Of a DNA stretch of 64,000 nt, positions 36,962 through 49,788 are shown piece after piece. Numbering within the stretch: the first letter of the stretch is position 1; every line of letters begins with the position of its first letter. The notes beneath the pieces are model-generated. The model searched no databases. It saw only the letters and a program-made list of their open reading frames with translations, and was not told the origin of the DNA. The position numbers were made by a program, and so were the translations under genes. The DNA is from Arthrobotrys musiformis (lineage: Eukaryota > Ascomycota > Orbiliomycetes > Orbiliales > Orbiliaceae), in assembly GCA_036971715.1 (NCBI GenBank), contig JAVHJL010000008.1, forward strand, positions 2,418,001 through 2,482,000, given 5' to 3'.

Positions 36962-37849
36962 ATTTTTTCGTTTCTTAATTATTTTACCCACAATGGAACC
37001 TGGGGATTCTTGTAGAAAGTAATATGTACCCACCTGATGAATCACGAAAATCGATATACGAGTTGTCTAAATTATAAACATGTAATACACATACATCTGG
37101 AATCTAGATTATACGAGTTTACCGTACGCAGGGTCTATATAAACACTACACCCAAAATGCAACACTACATATAAAAAAGACATCCATTAAAATATTTAAA
37201 AATCCTACCAACGAGATATCAACATAAAACCATCCCCAGAACGAGAAGAACAATTAACCAGAAAAATAAGAACGCAAACTTTTCTTAATGCACAGGTTCT
37301 CTATCCATTAAAAAACTAAAAAAAAAAAAGAGCAGAGTAAAGTAATAATCATGCTAAAAAGCAATGCATGATCAAGCATTAAAAAAGTATAAACCCGCTG
37401 GAAAAAACAGAGAGAAAAAGAGAAGGCGATAAACCTCCGCCCCCAGCATACCAGGAGCACAGGATCTGACCTCCTTCGAGAAAAAAAAAAAAAAAAAAAC
37501 ATAAAAGGAAAACGGGAAATCAAATATAGATTTCCAAAATACGAGAAGAAGACCACCCACTAAAAACCGTACTCTCCCAACCGTCAACCATCGTCCCTTC
37601 TTCTCCAGACTCCCCCTCCACACTCCCCATGATGACCCCTCCCATATCAACATCCCTGTCAGCTTCGTACCCACTCGATCCCCCGCGTCTAGCCTCCTCC
37701 CACAACTGTCCCAATGTCTTCCCACCCATAAGCCCTTCCTCAACCCGCTCATTAAACCTCCTAACGTTATCATCATGCTTACGATTGAACCCACGATGAC
37801 ACCCATAATTCAGATCCAAAGGCGATACCGCTCGTGTAGGAATATCACG
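36962..37849. other. Convergent intergenic region, AT-rich
   Basis: This holds the 3' ends of two convergent genes. It contains A-runs (about 37318-37329 and 37480-37498) and no supported gene. Small frames here are composed of these simple runs. Confidence 0.55.
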
Positions 37850-40800
37850 CTACGAACTCCTACCCGCTCCACGCCCTCTAAACCTCGGACTCTCATCGTC
37901 TCTACCGTACCCCCTCCTCTCCCTATCACTCCCCCATTGATGGTCCCTTCCAACGGGGCTCCGACTCCTGCCTCTACGTTCTTCGCCAGCGTACCCCCCA
38001 AAATCCCTCTCTCGATCGTAATACCTCTCATATTCTTCCCTGTAAACCCTAACCGGCGGCGCATGATGCGGTGGCGGTGCATGCGGTGGTGGCGGCGGTG
38101 CTGGACGTCCTCTCTCGTAGTCGTAATCGTCGTAATAATACTGAGGAGCACTGTGTCGAACATACCCAGGTTCATCGTAATACCGCCCAGGAGGAGGCGG
38201 AGGATGCGCATGTGGAGGTCGATCGTAATAACCAGGATGTTGAGCATGAGGCGGTGGAGGGTATCGTTCTCGCTCCACAACTCGATCGTAATATTCCGCA
38301 TGAGGAGGTGGGTGTGCCGGCGGATAAGCCCTTCTGTAATCAACATCATCCGCATATCTGGCCTCTCGAGCGTGTCCAGAAACAGGAATAACCGGCACCG
38401 GCGGCGTCGGATCATCGTAATCAAGCCCACCAGCAGGCGGCGGAACTCCAGCGGCAACAACCCCAACAGGCGATCCGGGTCGTACAGATCTCAAAACTTG
38501 ACTGGGCGGTGAAGCCGGTTGAGGTGGTCCAGGATACCTCTCCCTAGCCGGAGGCGGAACGTCGTAATCGTCATAACTCGGCCGGTACATTCTATACCTC
38601 CTCGGCGGCGACGGGAATCTATCGTACCCATACGGCCCAGGGCTTCCCCCTCTTCTATTAACCGGCGGTCGTGGAGGGTAATAAACCCCATCATCCTCGG
38701 GATACCTCCTATATTCATCATCGGGGTACTCCCTGGCAACAGGTCCCCTACGCTGATGGTAATATTCATCATAAGAATCCCTCCTCCGATGAGCCCCGCG
38801 TGATCGTGACCTAGTCCGACTGTCAACCGAAACCGGTGACCTCGACCGACTAGACCGTTGTCTAGACTGACTCTGAAGCGTTCTACTAGTCGCCTCCGAC
38901 CTATCAACATCCCTGGCATCAATTTGATCGCTACCCGCCGACCCATCCTTCTTCGAATGTTCACCCCCGCCAACAGCAGCAGCCTGCGGGATCAAATTAT
39001 TCAAAAAGTCTTCAGCAGCAGACATCGACGCCTTACTCGCGTGTTTAGGCCCATTCGATGACGATACCGGTGCCGCAACTTCGACGACGGCAGCAGGAAC
39101 CGGAGCAGGAACCGGAATCTCAACCTTCTTCTGAAAAACGCCGGGGTAAACCTTCTCCACCGCCCCGAGCCTCCTGGCGTCAACCCCCTGCCTTCCAACC
39201 AACGTCCTCACAATCTCCTCCTCAGCAGGGAGTCTAATCATATCAACAAGCCAATCAAACCGCTTAGCCTTAACTCCGCTCTCAGCAGCACTAGGCCCCA
39301 ACATCGGCCTACTAACATGCACACTCTCAAAATGCTGGAACAGCAATGCCAGAGTAAACGCCCTCGTAGAAGTCTTCGGACAACTCCTACACTCAAATTT
39401 AATATTCCCGGGCTTCAAAAACTTCATCACTCCCTCAATCTCCGTCCGGATGGACTCGTGGAATAACTGGATCGGAAGATCCGCCTTGTACTTTTCCTTG
39501 AAAGCAGAGACCGTGTCGTGGATCATCTGAAGGCCCCGGACCGATGGCTCCAGGTTCTTGATGCTCCCCAGGTTCTTCCACATCTGTTCCGCATAATTGG
39601 CAATATATCGGATCCTGTCCTTCCGGTCCTTTTCCGCGGCGGCGGCAGCGGCAGCAGCGGCTTCAGCAGCAGCAGCAGCTTCGGCCTCCCGCTTGGCAGC
39701 CTCTCCGTAAGGGTCCGGTTGTGGAACCGGAGGTTGTTGGGCATAGGCATTCCCATGCGGGCGGTGTGCGGTGGGTGGCGCGACCTCGTACCCGCCATAA
39801 TGCGGGTGGGCCGGCGCCGATGGGTATCCAGAGGCATATGGTCCATACTGGGGCTGCTGTTGAGGTGGCGGCGGCTGATGCTGATGTTGGTGCTGCGGAT
39901 GCTGCTGGTGCTGCTGGTGCTGCTGATGCTGTTGGTGCTGTTGGTGCTGTTGGTGTTGCGGGTGCTGTTGATGCTGCGGTGGCGGGTGTTGTGGGTACAC
40001 TGGTGGCCCGCCGTATTGTGGATACGGCTGACCGCGGGTTTCCACAGCCAACGGCGACGGTGACGAGTACTGCGACGGGTGGGCATGATGTCCATGGTGT
40101 GAGTGCGCGTGTGGATGTGGATGCGCGTGTGCGTGTGCGTGTGCTGGCGGCACTGCAACCGGTGCATGAGGGTGATGGCTCACAGGCACGGGGTGGTATC
40201 CAGCATCCGGATACGCGCCTGGCCTGCTTCGACCATACCCCTGCATGACCGGTTGAGGGCCAGGTCCAGCGGGAGCAGGAGCAGCAGCAGGTGGCGGTGG
40301 TGTTGGTCCATGATGCATCGGGTGCATCTGATGTCGGCCGTGAGGGGGTTGGTGGGGAGGATAAGAATACCCTCCGGTGACGGGGACGCCACCAACAGGA
40401 ACGGGGACAGGGACAGGAACCGACGGGCCGGGCCGCATCAAAACGGGTGCCTGTGGCAACCCGACAGCTTGCTGATGATGCGGCTGATGGTGGTGATGGT
40501 GGTGGCCGTGATGGCCACCAGGTGGGCGGATCATCAGTCGCTTGATCTCGTTGGGATCAACGACAAACGGCGCTTCCTCGGGCCACAGACTTCGCCAATG
40601 GACCACAATGGTCCCCAGACTGAGGTCGGTCGTATGCTTGGCGGCGTAATGTTGAATTACGCCCTCGAACCCGTATAGCTTGGGTGGTGGGGGTGGCATC
40701 ATCATCCCACCGGAAGCGGCGGCAGCAGCAGCGGGGTTCGCGGCAATCTCTTTGCACGCCTTGCAATAAAACAGTTCCCTTCTAAAGGGATCTGTCATCG

Positions 40801-42870
40801 GCTTCACCTTGTTGTCGAAAACATACTTCATGTTTTCAAGAACCAGTTGTCGCACTTTTCCAGAAGAAGCACCGGATGAGGAGGAAGAGGGAAGGGTGGT
40901 ATCAGAGACAGGTGAGGTCTCTACAACGCCACCCCGTTCGTAGTAACGCGTACGAACAGTGGTGAGGATAGCAGCAGCAAAAGACGGTGCAGATTCGAAC
41001 GTCACCTTACCGTGCCAATTCTTGATCTCTTCGTCGGCGATCTTGGCAATCATCTCACGAACCGGCGCCTGGGACTCCTCCCACTGTCTCTCCTTCTTGA
41101 CCCACTGATCGCGCTCCTGGGACTCCAGCAGTCGACGATCTTCGAGCTGTTGTTCCAATTGCTTCCTCTGAGCTTGCCTCTGCTTCTCGTATTCTTCGGC
41201 GCCAGCTCGTTGCTCCAATAACTTCGGAAGTAGCGCATTCCACGATTGTTCAATCAGCGGCTGTGCAATCTTCAGCGAAGCTTGGAAAGCAGCACTGTGT
41301 GCTAGTACCTCGGGTGGGATCGGTGGATTCAATTTCATGCATCGAGCTTCGATATCAGCCTTCCGACGGGCCTTGACGTCCTCAAGTTCTTGGTTACTTC
41401 TATCACCAAATTGTCGATTCCGCTGGTAAAACGTCGGTATAGACTGGGGTTGGAAGGCTGGGTGGGTTTGGGTGTGCCCATTATCATTAGTCACCAGAAC
41501 TGCCCCCCAACAACATGTTAGCATTTTCCCCCATCAAACTGCCACCCTCGAATTATAGGTGGGAGAAACATACCAGGAATCCCATTATTCTTGACCACGT
41601 TAACCATCCCCTTCTCCGCCTTCTTATGCTGCTGCAACTGTTGGTGCGGCATCTGCTGCGATGGCCCGAGGGAGGGATTATACGAATTTCCCTGCATAAC
41701 CCTCACCTCCCACTTCTCCATCCGATCAGCATCGGCCTTATGTCCGTGCCCTTCACCTTCAAGCCCCTTCAACCACTCCTCGGCCGCATCCATCTGCAAG
41801 GCCTCGTCGTAACGAGCCTTGATCTCCTCGATATCTTGGTTCCAATATACTTTCTCCACATCCTGCGGATTGGGTATAGTCGTGGGTACCCACCCGAACT
41901 TCGAGTCGACGAGACCGTAAGGCAGCGCTGATACCAATTCCTTCATAACGTGCGCCGGTATCTGCTCGTCCGGCCTTCCGACCAAATTTGCCTCCTATCC
42001 AATCATTAGTCCCATTTCCCCCCAAACCTAAGGGAAAGGAGGAAAAACACCTACCTTCACAACGTTCGCCCTAAAGCACGCCTCGCAACATCGAACCTTA
42101 AACTGCCAATAAACCTTCATCCCATCTTGGCCTCTAACCCTCCCCTCGAACTTGTCGCACATCATACAGCCAGTGCCCCGAACAAGCCTCCACATATCCC
42201 ACTCCTTCATCCCGAACGCCGGCTTCGGCATATCGGGGCAGTGGATCTTCCTACACCTCCTCCAAATATTTTCCTTCTCGAGCAGCTCCACAAACCGCTT
42301 GGACACAACCCTCAATTTGCCAATCGCAGGAAGACCAATGTAGGTAAATATCTCAGTCCACAGCTGCGGTGATAACTTATCGGCAGGGACGGTAGAGTTG
42401 ATCGGTGGAACGGTTGCAGAGCTGGGTGTTTCGGCATCTCCTCCTTCATCCGTTCGGGACTTCTTCCTCATCGGCCCGTCTTCGAGGCCCATGCCCATGT
42501 TGTCATCCTCCTCCATTGTTCTCTTCTGACTGGCGCTATTCGAATGTTCTCCTTCGGCGGGTGCCGGAGCAGCAACAGCGAGAGATGTAAGGTCGATCTC
42601 CTCGCCCACGGCGGGTATAAAATCCTCCTCAAAGTCAGGTTCCTCCTGCATTAACGCTCCATCAAAGTCGTATTTCGGCCCGGAGAGGGTGATGGTATTG
42701 TGGAGGGAGGGTGACGGTGATACGGTTCTCGATTCCGGCTTTGTGGAGGATGTAGTGGCTGGAACTGATGAGTTGGATATCGGTGTGTCGGGTGTTTCCT
42801 CCTGCTTGATAACCGCTGCTGCTGCGGCTGCGGCGGCAGCTTTCAATGCTTTCTTTTTCGACTTTGCCAT
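37850..42870 (-). CDS. Large F-box protein with two zinc-finger-like sites, His/Gln-rich linker and RS-like tail
   Basis: Three exons on the minus strand (42870-42055, 41994-41574, 41499-37850; introns 60 and 74 bp) give 1,628 residues. Order of parts: K-rich start and poly-Ala (10-19); acidic region with the basic patch MRKKSR; F-box at 165-206 (LSPQLWTEIFTYIGLPAIGK); Cys pairs C235/C238 and C262/C265; a coiled coil rich in E, Q and R; a C-x2-C...H-x4-H site (YCKACKE and IQHYAAKH); a long Pro/His/Gln-rich linker with a CAG/CAC-type repeat; poly-Ala; a second C-x2-C...H-x4-H site (ECRSCPKT, FQHFESVH); and a C-terminal tail with SRSRSP-like dipeptides and RRR, DYDYERGR and RGRG motifs. The composition suggests a nuclear, RNA-associated protein that could link an SCF ligase to RNA processing. 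That is inference; the family is not one I can name. Confidence 0.85.
39880..39990 (-). repeat. CAG/CAC-rich trinucleotide repeat coding Gln/His
   Basis: An imperfect repeat of TGCTGGTGCTGT-type units (plus strand) codes runs of HQQ and HPQ in the large F-box protein. Such tracts vary in length between strains. Confidence 0.75.
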
Positions 42871-45129
42871 ATTTTCTGATGACTGTGTGTGAGTGTGTGA
42901 ATCGTTGCTTTCTCAGGAAATCAAGGGAGAAAGCTCTGCCTTGTGGAATAGTCTTAAGTTCAAATTCCAGAGAGGTGGTAAGGAATGGTTAAGATAGTAA
43001 AACAAATAAGGACTTTGTTGTCTGCCCAAACCGAGAAAAGCCGTTGCAGACGGATATGATGTGACGTGACTGTTACCCTATCTCATCCAAGCAAGAAAAG
43101 AGGATGAGTGAGATATAAAGAGAAATGGAGGGTAAGAGCAGTGATTATAAATATATATCTATCCCAGCGGAAAAACGCGGTGTAGATACTCTGATGAGAG
43201 ATGGAGAAAGGAAGGATACGATCCAGGGAAAACAACCGACTTTCTAGAGATAAAGCAGATGTATTCCGGTGAATCAAAACAAGTAAGCAGCCGTATACAC
43301 ACGAGCTGTCAATTATGATAAAGGGAGGAGGTAATGATAAAACTCAAAGGAGTTTTAAACAAAGAATGATGGCGGGGAGGAAGAAGCAGGAGAACGATCA
43401 AACACTCTTCGTGATTGATTGATCGATGATTGATCGATCGATTTTAACAGGTCGTGGAAAAATAATAACCCCGTTCGAAATATAATAAAAGATACCTAAT
43501 GCTTCAGCAACGGTAAAAAAAAGGAAGAAGCAACGGCGATGGATGTTGTGGTGGCGGTGGTGGTGGTGGAGGTGGTGGAAGCTTGGTAGGTAGTAGCTGG
43601 GAGCTAGTAAAAATCACGTTGCTGAACAATCGGGAACAAGCAAGCTACCCAGCCGTCTTCAACTCCAACGACGACGGTAACGAAGATGGAAGCGATGATG
43701 GAATGATTATAATCGTGAGGATATAAGCAGTGTCGTTAATCGATGGAGATGGTGATGATGATGGAGACAAGAAGGATAGAATGGTTGGTTGGTGGTGATG
43801 ATGGTGGAGTTGATGGAGATGATGATGTTGATGTTGATGGGAAGTGGATGGGAAGATTGATGAAGAGGAAAGGAAATTAAAAATTCCCTAAAAAAATAAA
43901 ATAAAATAAAATAAAATAAAAAACGCGACGGCTGCCACACAACTGGGATGAGGCTCCGTTGTCTCGGCTAGAACACTAAAACGGTCGCCCCGCTTTTGCA
44001 TACCCGCCTCACCACCTCTGTTACTAGGCCCATACAACAACTTCCCTAGGTAACCCCCTCTACAAACCACCATATAAACCACCTTATAATACGCTATACC
44101 CCCTATAGACATAGAAATAGACATAGACATAGACATAGACATAGCCATAGCCATAGACATAGCCATAGCCATAGACACTGGGAACACTAGCATCAAGCCC
44201 ACGACGTGGCACCCCCATGCTCCCAGTCCATAGAATGCCCATCTAACCATTGCAAGCACCACGTCGGCCAAATACAAAAGGACACTGTCCTCTGGCTCTC
44301 ACAAGAACGAAATCATACCACAATCACTCATCAATGTCAATAACATTCTTCATTCCCGTCTGCCTCGTGTCTTATATCTCGCTTCGTATACACGTAGCTA
44401 ATGAGCTCCCCCACAATTTAAAGTAACACAGTAACAACAAGCATCTAAGGAACCTATACCAAGCTAAGACCACCCAATCCATATAACCCACAGAAAAAAC
44501 AGATTGTAAGTTTAATTAAGCAGATATCGATGGGGGAAAAAAAAAAGAGTAATGAGAGAATAAGAAAACCAGCCAGCTTTCTATAATTTTTAAATCCACT
44601 AATAAACACAGCTTTCTGTAGAAAAAGAAATGTAAAGCAGAAGAACAAAACAGACAAAGACAACGATAGAAAGGAAATCCCTTGTAAAGAGAGATACCCG
44701 TCCATCATCTCCCCTGTCCATCGATACCGATATCAGGGTTATGTCTGTCGTTTGTCGCCGAAAAAACAAAAAAGAGAAGAAAAGGGTAAAAAAAAAGTCA
44801 TAACAGTAATAGGATACCTCATAAAAAAAGAAAAATCTTTCATACATTTCATTTCGCCTCGCCCAACATAACAACCAGTCAGTCAGTTAGTCAGCTTAAA
44901 CCCTAGCTAAGATAGCTGGGCTAGGAAATCCCGTCTTCATTCCAGCTAACAAGAGAGATAAGAGAGGAAGGGGGAAAAAAGAGTTTTCCGCCGAAACGCA
45001 AAGAAGAAGGAGAAGGAGAAAGGGTCGTGTTAGTAGATGGACAAAAAAAAATAGTTAAATGCGGCGTCAGACTTTCTTATCCGAAAAACACACAAAAAGG
45101 CTTTGTACTTTGTTTGATATCTCGATCGA
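42871..45129. other. Intergenic region with several microsatellites
   Basis: No gene is supported. The region holds GGTGGT-type repeats (about 43546-43580), GATGAT/GTTGAT tracts (about 43740-43840), an AAAAT pentamer run at about 43893-43922 and a 72-bp ATAGAC/ATAGCC hexamer array at 44105-44176. It is probably the long leader and promoter of the large F-box gene plus the 3' end of CDC55. Confidence 0.55.
44105..44176. repeat. Hexanucleotide array, 12 units of ATAGAC/ATAGCC
   Basis: Twelve consecutive 6-bp units, mostly ATAGAC and ATAGCC with one ATAGAA. Read on the minus strand this makes an apparent Ser/Met/Ala-Met repeat peptide, but no gene context supports translation. Confidence 0.85.
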
Positions 45130-47100
45130 TTACAGTGCCGAGAACACGAACAGCTGCAGAACTATAGTTAGCAAACCATTAAGATTAGAAGAAAGGGGGA
45201 GGGAACGTACATTGTTCGTAGCAGCGATAGCAATCGAATCCTCAAACGGATGCCAGCTCATGTGCAAGATCTTCTTGTTAAAGTCGATCTGATCCGCATC
45301 TGTTTCCTTCCTCATCCTGCCGGGGACACCAGCGCCAGACGGGCTGCCGGCACGACCCTTCTTGCTACCATTAATAGGAGTGGGTACGCCGACCTTCTTC
45401 GCCTTGAATGCGCTCTTGTCCGCCTGCAGGACAATCTCGACCTCCTTCTCGGGGTCGGACGGGTAGATCATAAAGTTGTTGTTGTACGAACCCGTCATCA
45501 CGTTCTTCCCATCACCGGAGAAGATAACCTCAAACTTGTCAAAGATCGAATCGTTCTCGTAGGTGTCGCAGAGACGGGGTCGGAGATGCTCGTGGATCGG
45601 GATGGTCTTGATCGGTTGTCGCTCCATGTTAACGTCCCAGATCTTCACGGTCAAGTAGTCGCGGGATAGGATATAACGGCCGTCGGACGAGAACCGAACA
45701 TCCGAGATGGACGAGATGATCTCCGAGAAAAACGAGCGGGACGACGGATCCTCCTCCTGCTCGAACACTGTATACCCCCTTCATATTAGTATGTGAACCA
45801 AAAAGGAAAAGATTGGAGGGTCGTACGCTTGGCGTGATTGTCGCAGAGGGCGCTGTCACGCATGTCGGCAAGCTTGATGGTGCCCTTGCTGCTGGCGTAC
45901 ATGAACCAGTTGCAGCTCTGGGGGTGGAACTCGGCGGCGGTGATGACTTCAGTCAGTTCCTCCATATTGGCTGGCTTGATGTCGACGATATTGAAGCTCT
46001 GGTCCTGGATGTTGAGGTTCCAAAGGTTTATCCTGAGATCATCGCTCGATATAAACGTCTCGCCGTCCGAGTTGACCGAAATCGAGTTGATGTGGTAGGC
46101 ATGGGCGTTAGCGTATGTCCTACGGGGGACAGCTGCGACAACGGTGTCGTGGTGGGTCAGACGTGGTAATCGGAGCGCGTCGACGCTGGTGAATTGGCTG
46201 TGGGGGAAGTTTTGTCGAGGGCCGGTGCCGCCGACGCCGGATGGGTGCTGTTCATGCGACAGATTGTTCTCGGCGACGACCTTCAGGGACTTTTCGAATA
46301 CCTTCCACAGCTTGATGGTCTTGTCGTTGGTGGAGAGGAGGAAGTGCGAGGCATTCTGTCGGCGGCACCATTTGATCTTGTTGATCTTCTCTTCAATTTC
46401 CAGGGACTTGAGGTAGTCGAACTCGGGCTCGTGGGACTGGAACTCGGTGTGGAATTTGTATTCGCAGGTTTTTTTCTTTTCCCCCAAAAGGCTTCGTCAG
46501 CTCGTCTATTGAATAATATGTAATGTATTGGGAGTGTGGGAGCTACCGTCTCGTTCCTCTCAAACAGCACGACTCGTCCTCCTTTGTCACCAGTAGCGAG
46601 GTAGTTTCCGGTGTGGTCGAACTCCACGGTCGATATTATATCGGCTTAGTAAAACGTGTTAGCCATGGATCGTCATCAAGGAAGCCTCCAGATAGGAATA
46701 GATCGGTGCGAGAGCGACTGTATTATAGGAGCTATATTATATTGCAAGGAGGAGGAGTACCTTCGGTGATATCCTCAACGTCTCCCTTGTCACCAAAACA
46801 CCTACCCCGCACAAGCTTCGGTTAGCAAAATTGTGGAAATCGCATGAGCTTCGCGAAAAACACCCAATGAGAAAGAGAGAGAAAAAAGAGAATTTTTTGA
46901 GAATTCCAAAAAAAGCAGTCGTTCCTTGGTGTAGGACAGGAGGTATTGGGGGTGTTATTGACAGGGTTGGTGGACGTGGGGTTATTAAAGATATATATAA
47001 AAAAAGAACAAAGACGCGAATGGATGTGAAGAAGGAAGGGTGAAAAGACGTACTGTGTGAACTTCCAGGTGGGTCCTGTGATTTCCCCATTGTCAACCAT
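45130..47100 (-). CDS. CDC55: PP2A regulatory subunit B (B55/CDC55 family)
   Basis: Six exons on the minus strand (47100-47054, 46801-46761, 46644-46547, 46475-45827, 45767-45211, 45153-45130) give 471 residues. Every splice phase fits. The product is a WD40 beta-propeller that gives protein phosphatase 2A its substrate choice in mitosis, cytokinesis and morphogenesis. Diagnostic segments are CFGDKGDVEDITEADIISTV, FHTEFQSHEPEFDYLKSLEI, KEKINKIKW-like EEKINKIKWCRR, ISSDDLRINLWNL, FSEIISSISDVRFS and the closing LFVFSAL. The length is usual for the family with a fungal insertion around residues 395-435. The last exon is only eight codons, and retaining intron 5 (57 bp, no stop) would add 19 residues before LFVFSAL. 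This is a conserved single-copy housekeeping gene and a good anchor for placing the organism. Confidence 0.96.
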
Positions 47101-49140
47101 CTCTATGCCAGCCTGCCGACCTTCTTCAGGGACAGGGCAGGCCTTGTTAGAAATAAGAGAGAGAAGATAGAAAGGAGAAAAAAAGGGCCGCTTGCTGGGT
47201 TGACGATGGCTCTTTTCCCTTGTCGGAGGAGAGGAGAACGAAGAGAGGTCGAGATAGAGTTAAATGCCTAAAGAAGAGATAGACGAGAAGAACAAGAAGA
47301 AGAAAAAGCTTAGGGCAACGAGGAGGGGTGGAACCGAGACGGCGGGACGAGGATGAGAGGTGGAGGGGGGGTGGGAGACAGAAGCACAGAGAGAGGGAGG
47401 GGGGGACAGGATGGGATATTGGGAAAACGGGCTGGTCCGAGCGAGGGCGGGGGACGAGAACAGTCGTGTGAGGTGGCCGAACCGGGTGGGCTCTCAAGGG
47501 TCGATGGATTCTAGAAGCTTAGGACGGAACAGAAGCCGGACGGTTGATTTGATGTCGTCGTCGTCGTCGTGATTCTGGTGCTCGTGCTGGTGCAGGTGGA
47601 GGAAGAGAGACAGACAGACAGACAGATAGATAAGTAACCAGTCGGCAGGTCAGGCTGTTGTAGCAGCAGTGCTCTCGTAATGGAGTTTGTCGTGGGTTTG
47701 GCGTGGTTGGTTCGGTGGAAACGGGAGCAGAACAACCTCGTGGGGTTTGTTTATTGGTGCAGAACGGAGCACAGAATTCAACCCAGAACAGAACCCAAAC
47801 CAGCACCGAACAGAACGAAACAAAAGCAATATCAGCAGGCGATGGAACCCGTAGTAGTAGCAATGTCGATAGTAATGGTGGTGATAGTCGGAGTGGTCGT
47901 GGATGTCGTGGTGATATCTTGAAACATATAAAAACAGTCAATCAGTACCAAAATCGTTCATCAATCAAGCATCACCAATCCAAGGAACAAGTATCAGAGA
48001 CAAAGAGACAAAGAGAAGAGAAGGAGAGGGAAAGAAAGATGATTAGTTAGTTCAATGTGGTTTAGTATGTTCCTGTGGGGGGAAAGCGAGAGAAGGAGAA
48101 GGCCTTTCCGGTTCAGAACGGGCAACCAGGGCAAACCAGCTGTACCAGGCCAGGTCCAGCCACCGATTGGACCGATGGAAGGGGAATAGTAACTCTGACA
48201 GGCACCAAACAGCTCCCAGCAGCCCGGTTGGCGATGCTAGTATAGTTGCTGATAGCAGTGATGTTGATGTTGTGATGATGAAGATGATGAAGGTGAAGAT
48301 GGAGATGATGATAAGAGAAGGGAAGAGAAGGGAATAGGTACTCACGAGGGGATGTCGACGTCGCCAGCTGTTGGCGTACGATCCAATGGGGACGGTGATG
48401 ATGATGGTAGACGTTGATGTTGATGTTGATGTTGAGGCCAATTGATGTTTGAAGAAGTCGATGGCAGCCTCAACGTTACTACAATTTAACAGCATAAACG
48501 CAGCATGCACAGGCGGGATGCCTACTGGAAGAACTGGCGTGGGGTTCCTACAGCCAACTGCACTGACAGCTCACTGCACTATGCTATTACTCAATCCAAT
48601 GCAGTTTAGTTCCAGCCTTTTCAATACGATGTTCACAGAATCGCAGATTGACGGTGTGTATTCGATCCTCGCATCAGTTATAATTATAAACAGGGGTCCC
48701 GAGACTGCCCCTCCATCGCATTGTCAAAGAAGAGAAACCCCGCCGCGTCATTGCCATTGTCATTCATTTCAGCCTGTCAAATTCAATCTAATCTCTGCCG
48801 TCAAGATCAATCTGATATGCCTCCCATATCTTATCTCCGTCCCTGATCGGGTAATTGTTGATGTGACAAACACCAACACATCGCCCGATCAATATACAAC
48901 GCCCTCCCACTGTAAGCCCACATGTGGGAGGCCCCCAGGACGAAGTACGATCCTAGTACTATAGTCTCGGGGCCCATTCATCAAAGCGTACGCATACAAA
49001 GCCTGTGCCCAATCCACACTCAAATCAATTCCAAGAGGGCTCTAATATACACTCTCTCCCCAGCACTTATGCTATATGTGCTTGCTGTATATATAGGAGC
49101 CTATACTATAGGTTGTAACGACTTACCTAAAATATTTGAG

Positions 49141-49236
49141 TGATTACCTACTCCTCGAGACTAATGGGTACTTATGTTCAATTCATATACACATAACCTA
49201 TTACCCATTAGTACCATTATATATACCTAGGTAATC
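49141..49236. repeat. Imperfect inverted repeat of about 95 bp
   Basis: The left arm TGATTACCTA...ACTAATGGGTA is repeated inverted on the right as TACCCATTAGT...TAGGTAATCA. It could be a small palindromic element or a decayed MITE. Confidence 0.6.
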
Positions 49237-49278
49237 ATACCATCCTGGCACCAACCAGCTCTGCTATATATATATGTA

Positions 49279-49484
49279 CTGTGCCGGAAAAGGGTATATT
49301 TTCAATACTCGTCGAGTGCGGGCCTATCTAAAATCCCCCACTTTAACACCACTTTAGTGCGTATTAAAGTCAAAATACGGTATAAATTGGTCTCGCGGTG
49401 TATTAATTATAATTAGGTATTTTACTAAAAATATATTAATACCGTAGCAATACCGTAATAATATCACCCTCTTTGCCGGCACAG
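49279..49484. mobile_element. Candidate MITE with terminal inverted repeats and TA flanks
   Basis: The left end CTGTGCCGGAAAAGGGTA and the right end, read on the other strand, CTGTGCCGGCAAAGAGGGT, form an imperfect terminal inverted repeat. Both ends are flanked by TA, as expected for Tc1/mariner-type insertion. The element is 206 bp and has no coding capacity, so it would depend on a transposase encoded elsewhere. The flanking DNA is TA-rich, so the TA duplication alone is weak evidence. Confidence 0.65.
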
Positions 49485-49788
49485 TATATATACTAGGAAG
49501 GACTCGATTGATATAGACATATATAGTATATCAGAATAGAATAAAGTAGAAAGGATGGATAATATAGTCTCGAATCTATAGTCAACAGACTGGGATATCA
49601 TGCCTAATAATAACTAATCGGCTGAAAGAAGCATACAAACAAAGGTATCGTGATATCCGCATGACAATGAACAATCCCCCCCCCCAGTAAACAGATAACA
49701 AATAAACAGGCTCAAATGCGAAATCCCCTTTTGACCCTCAAATATAACAAAAACAATAGTAACAAAATCCAATACAAATAAAAAAAAA

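Larger units (their letters stand above)
47101..49788. other. Intergenic region with simple repeats and a probable MITE
   Basis: This includes the pyrimidine-rich upstream region of CDC55 (on its coding strand), a CGT trinucleotide run near 47553-47571, CAGA/TAGA tetramers near 47610-47633 and GTTGAT hexamers near 48412-48436. A short frame at 48052-48510 is low complexity and is not called. Two inverted-repeat structures at 49141-49236 and 49279-49484 are listed separately. Confidence 0.5.

Noticed and set aside
43707..44277. Minus-strand hydrophobic frames with Met/Ser repeats as a membrane protein gene
   Set aside because: They are generated by microsatellites (GATGAT, AAAAT and ATAGAC runs) and have no splice-linked or domain support.
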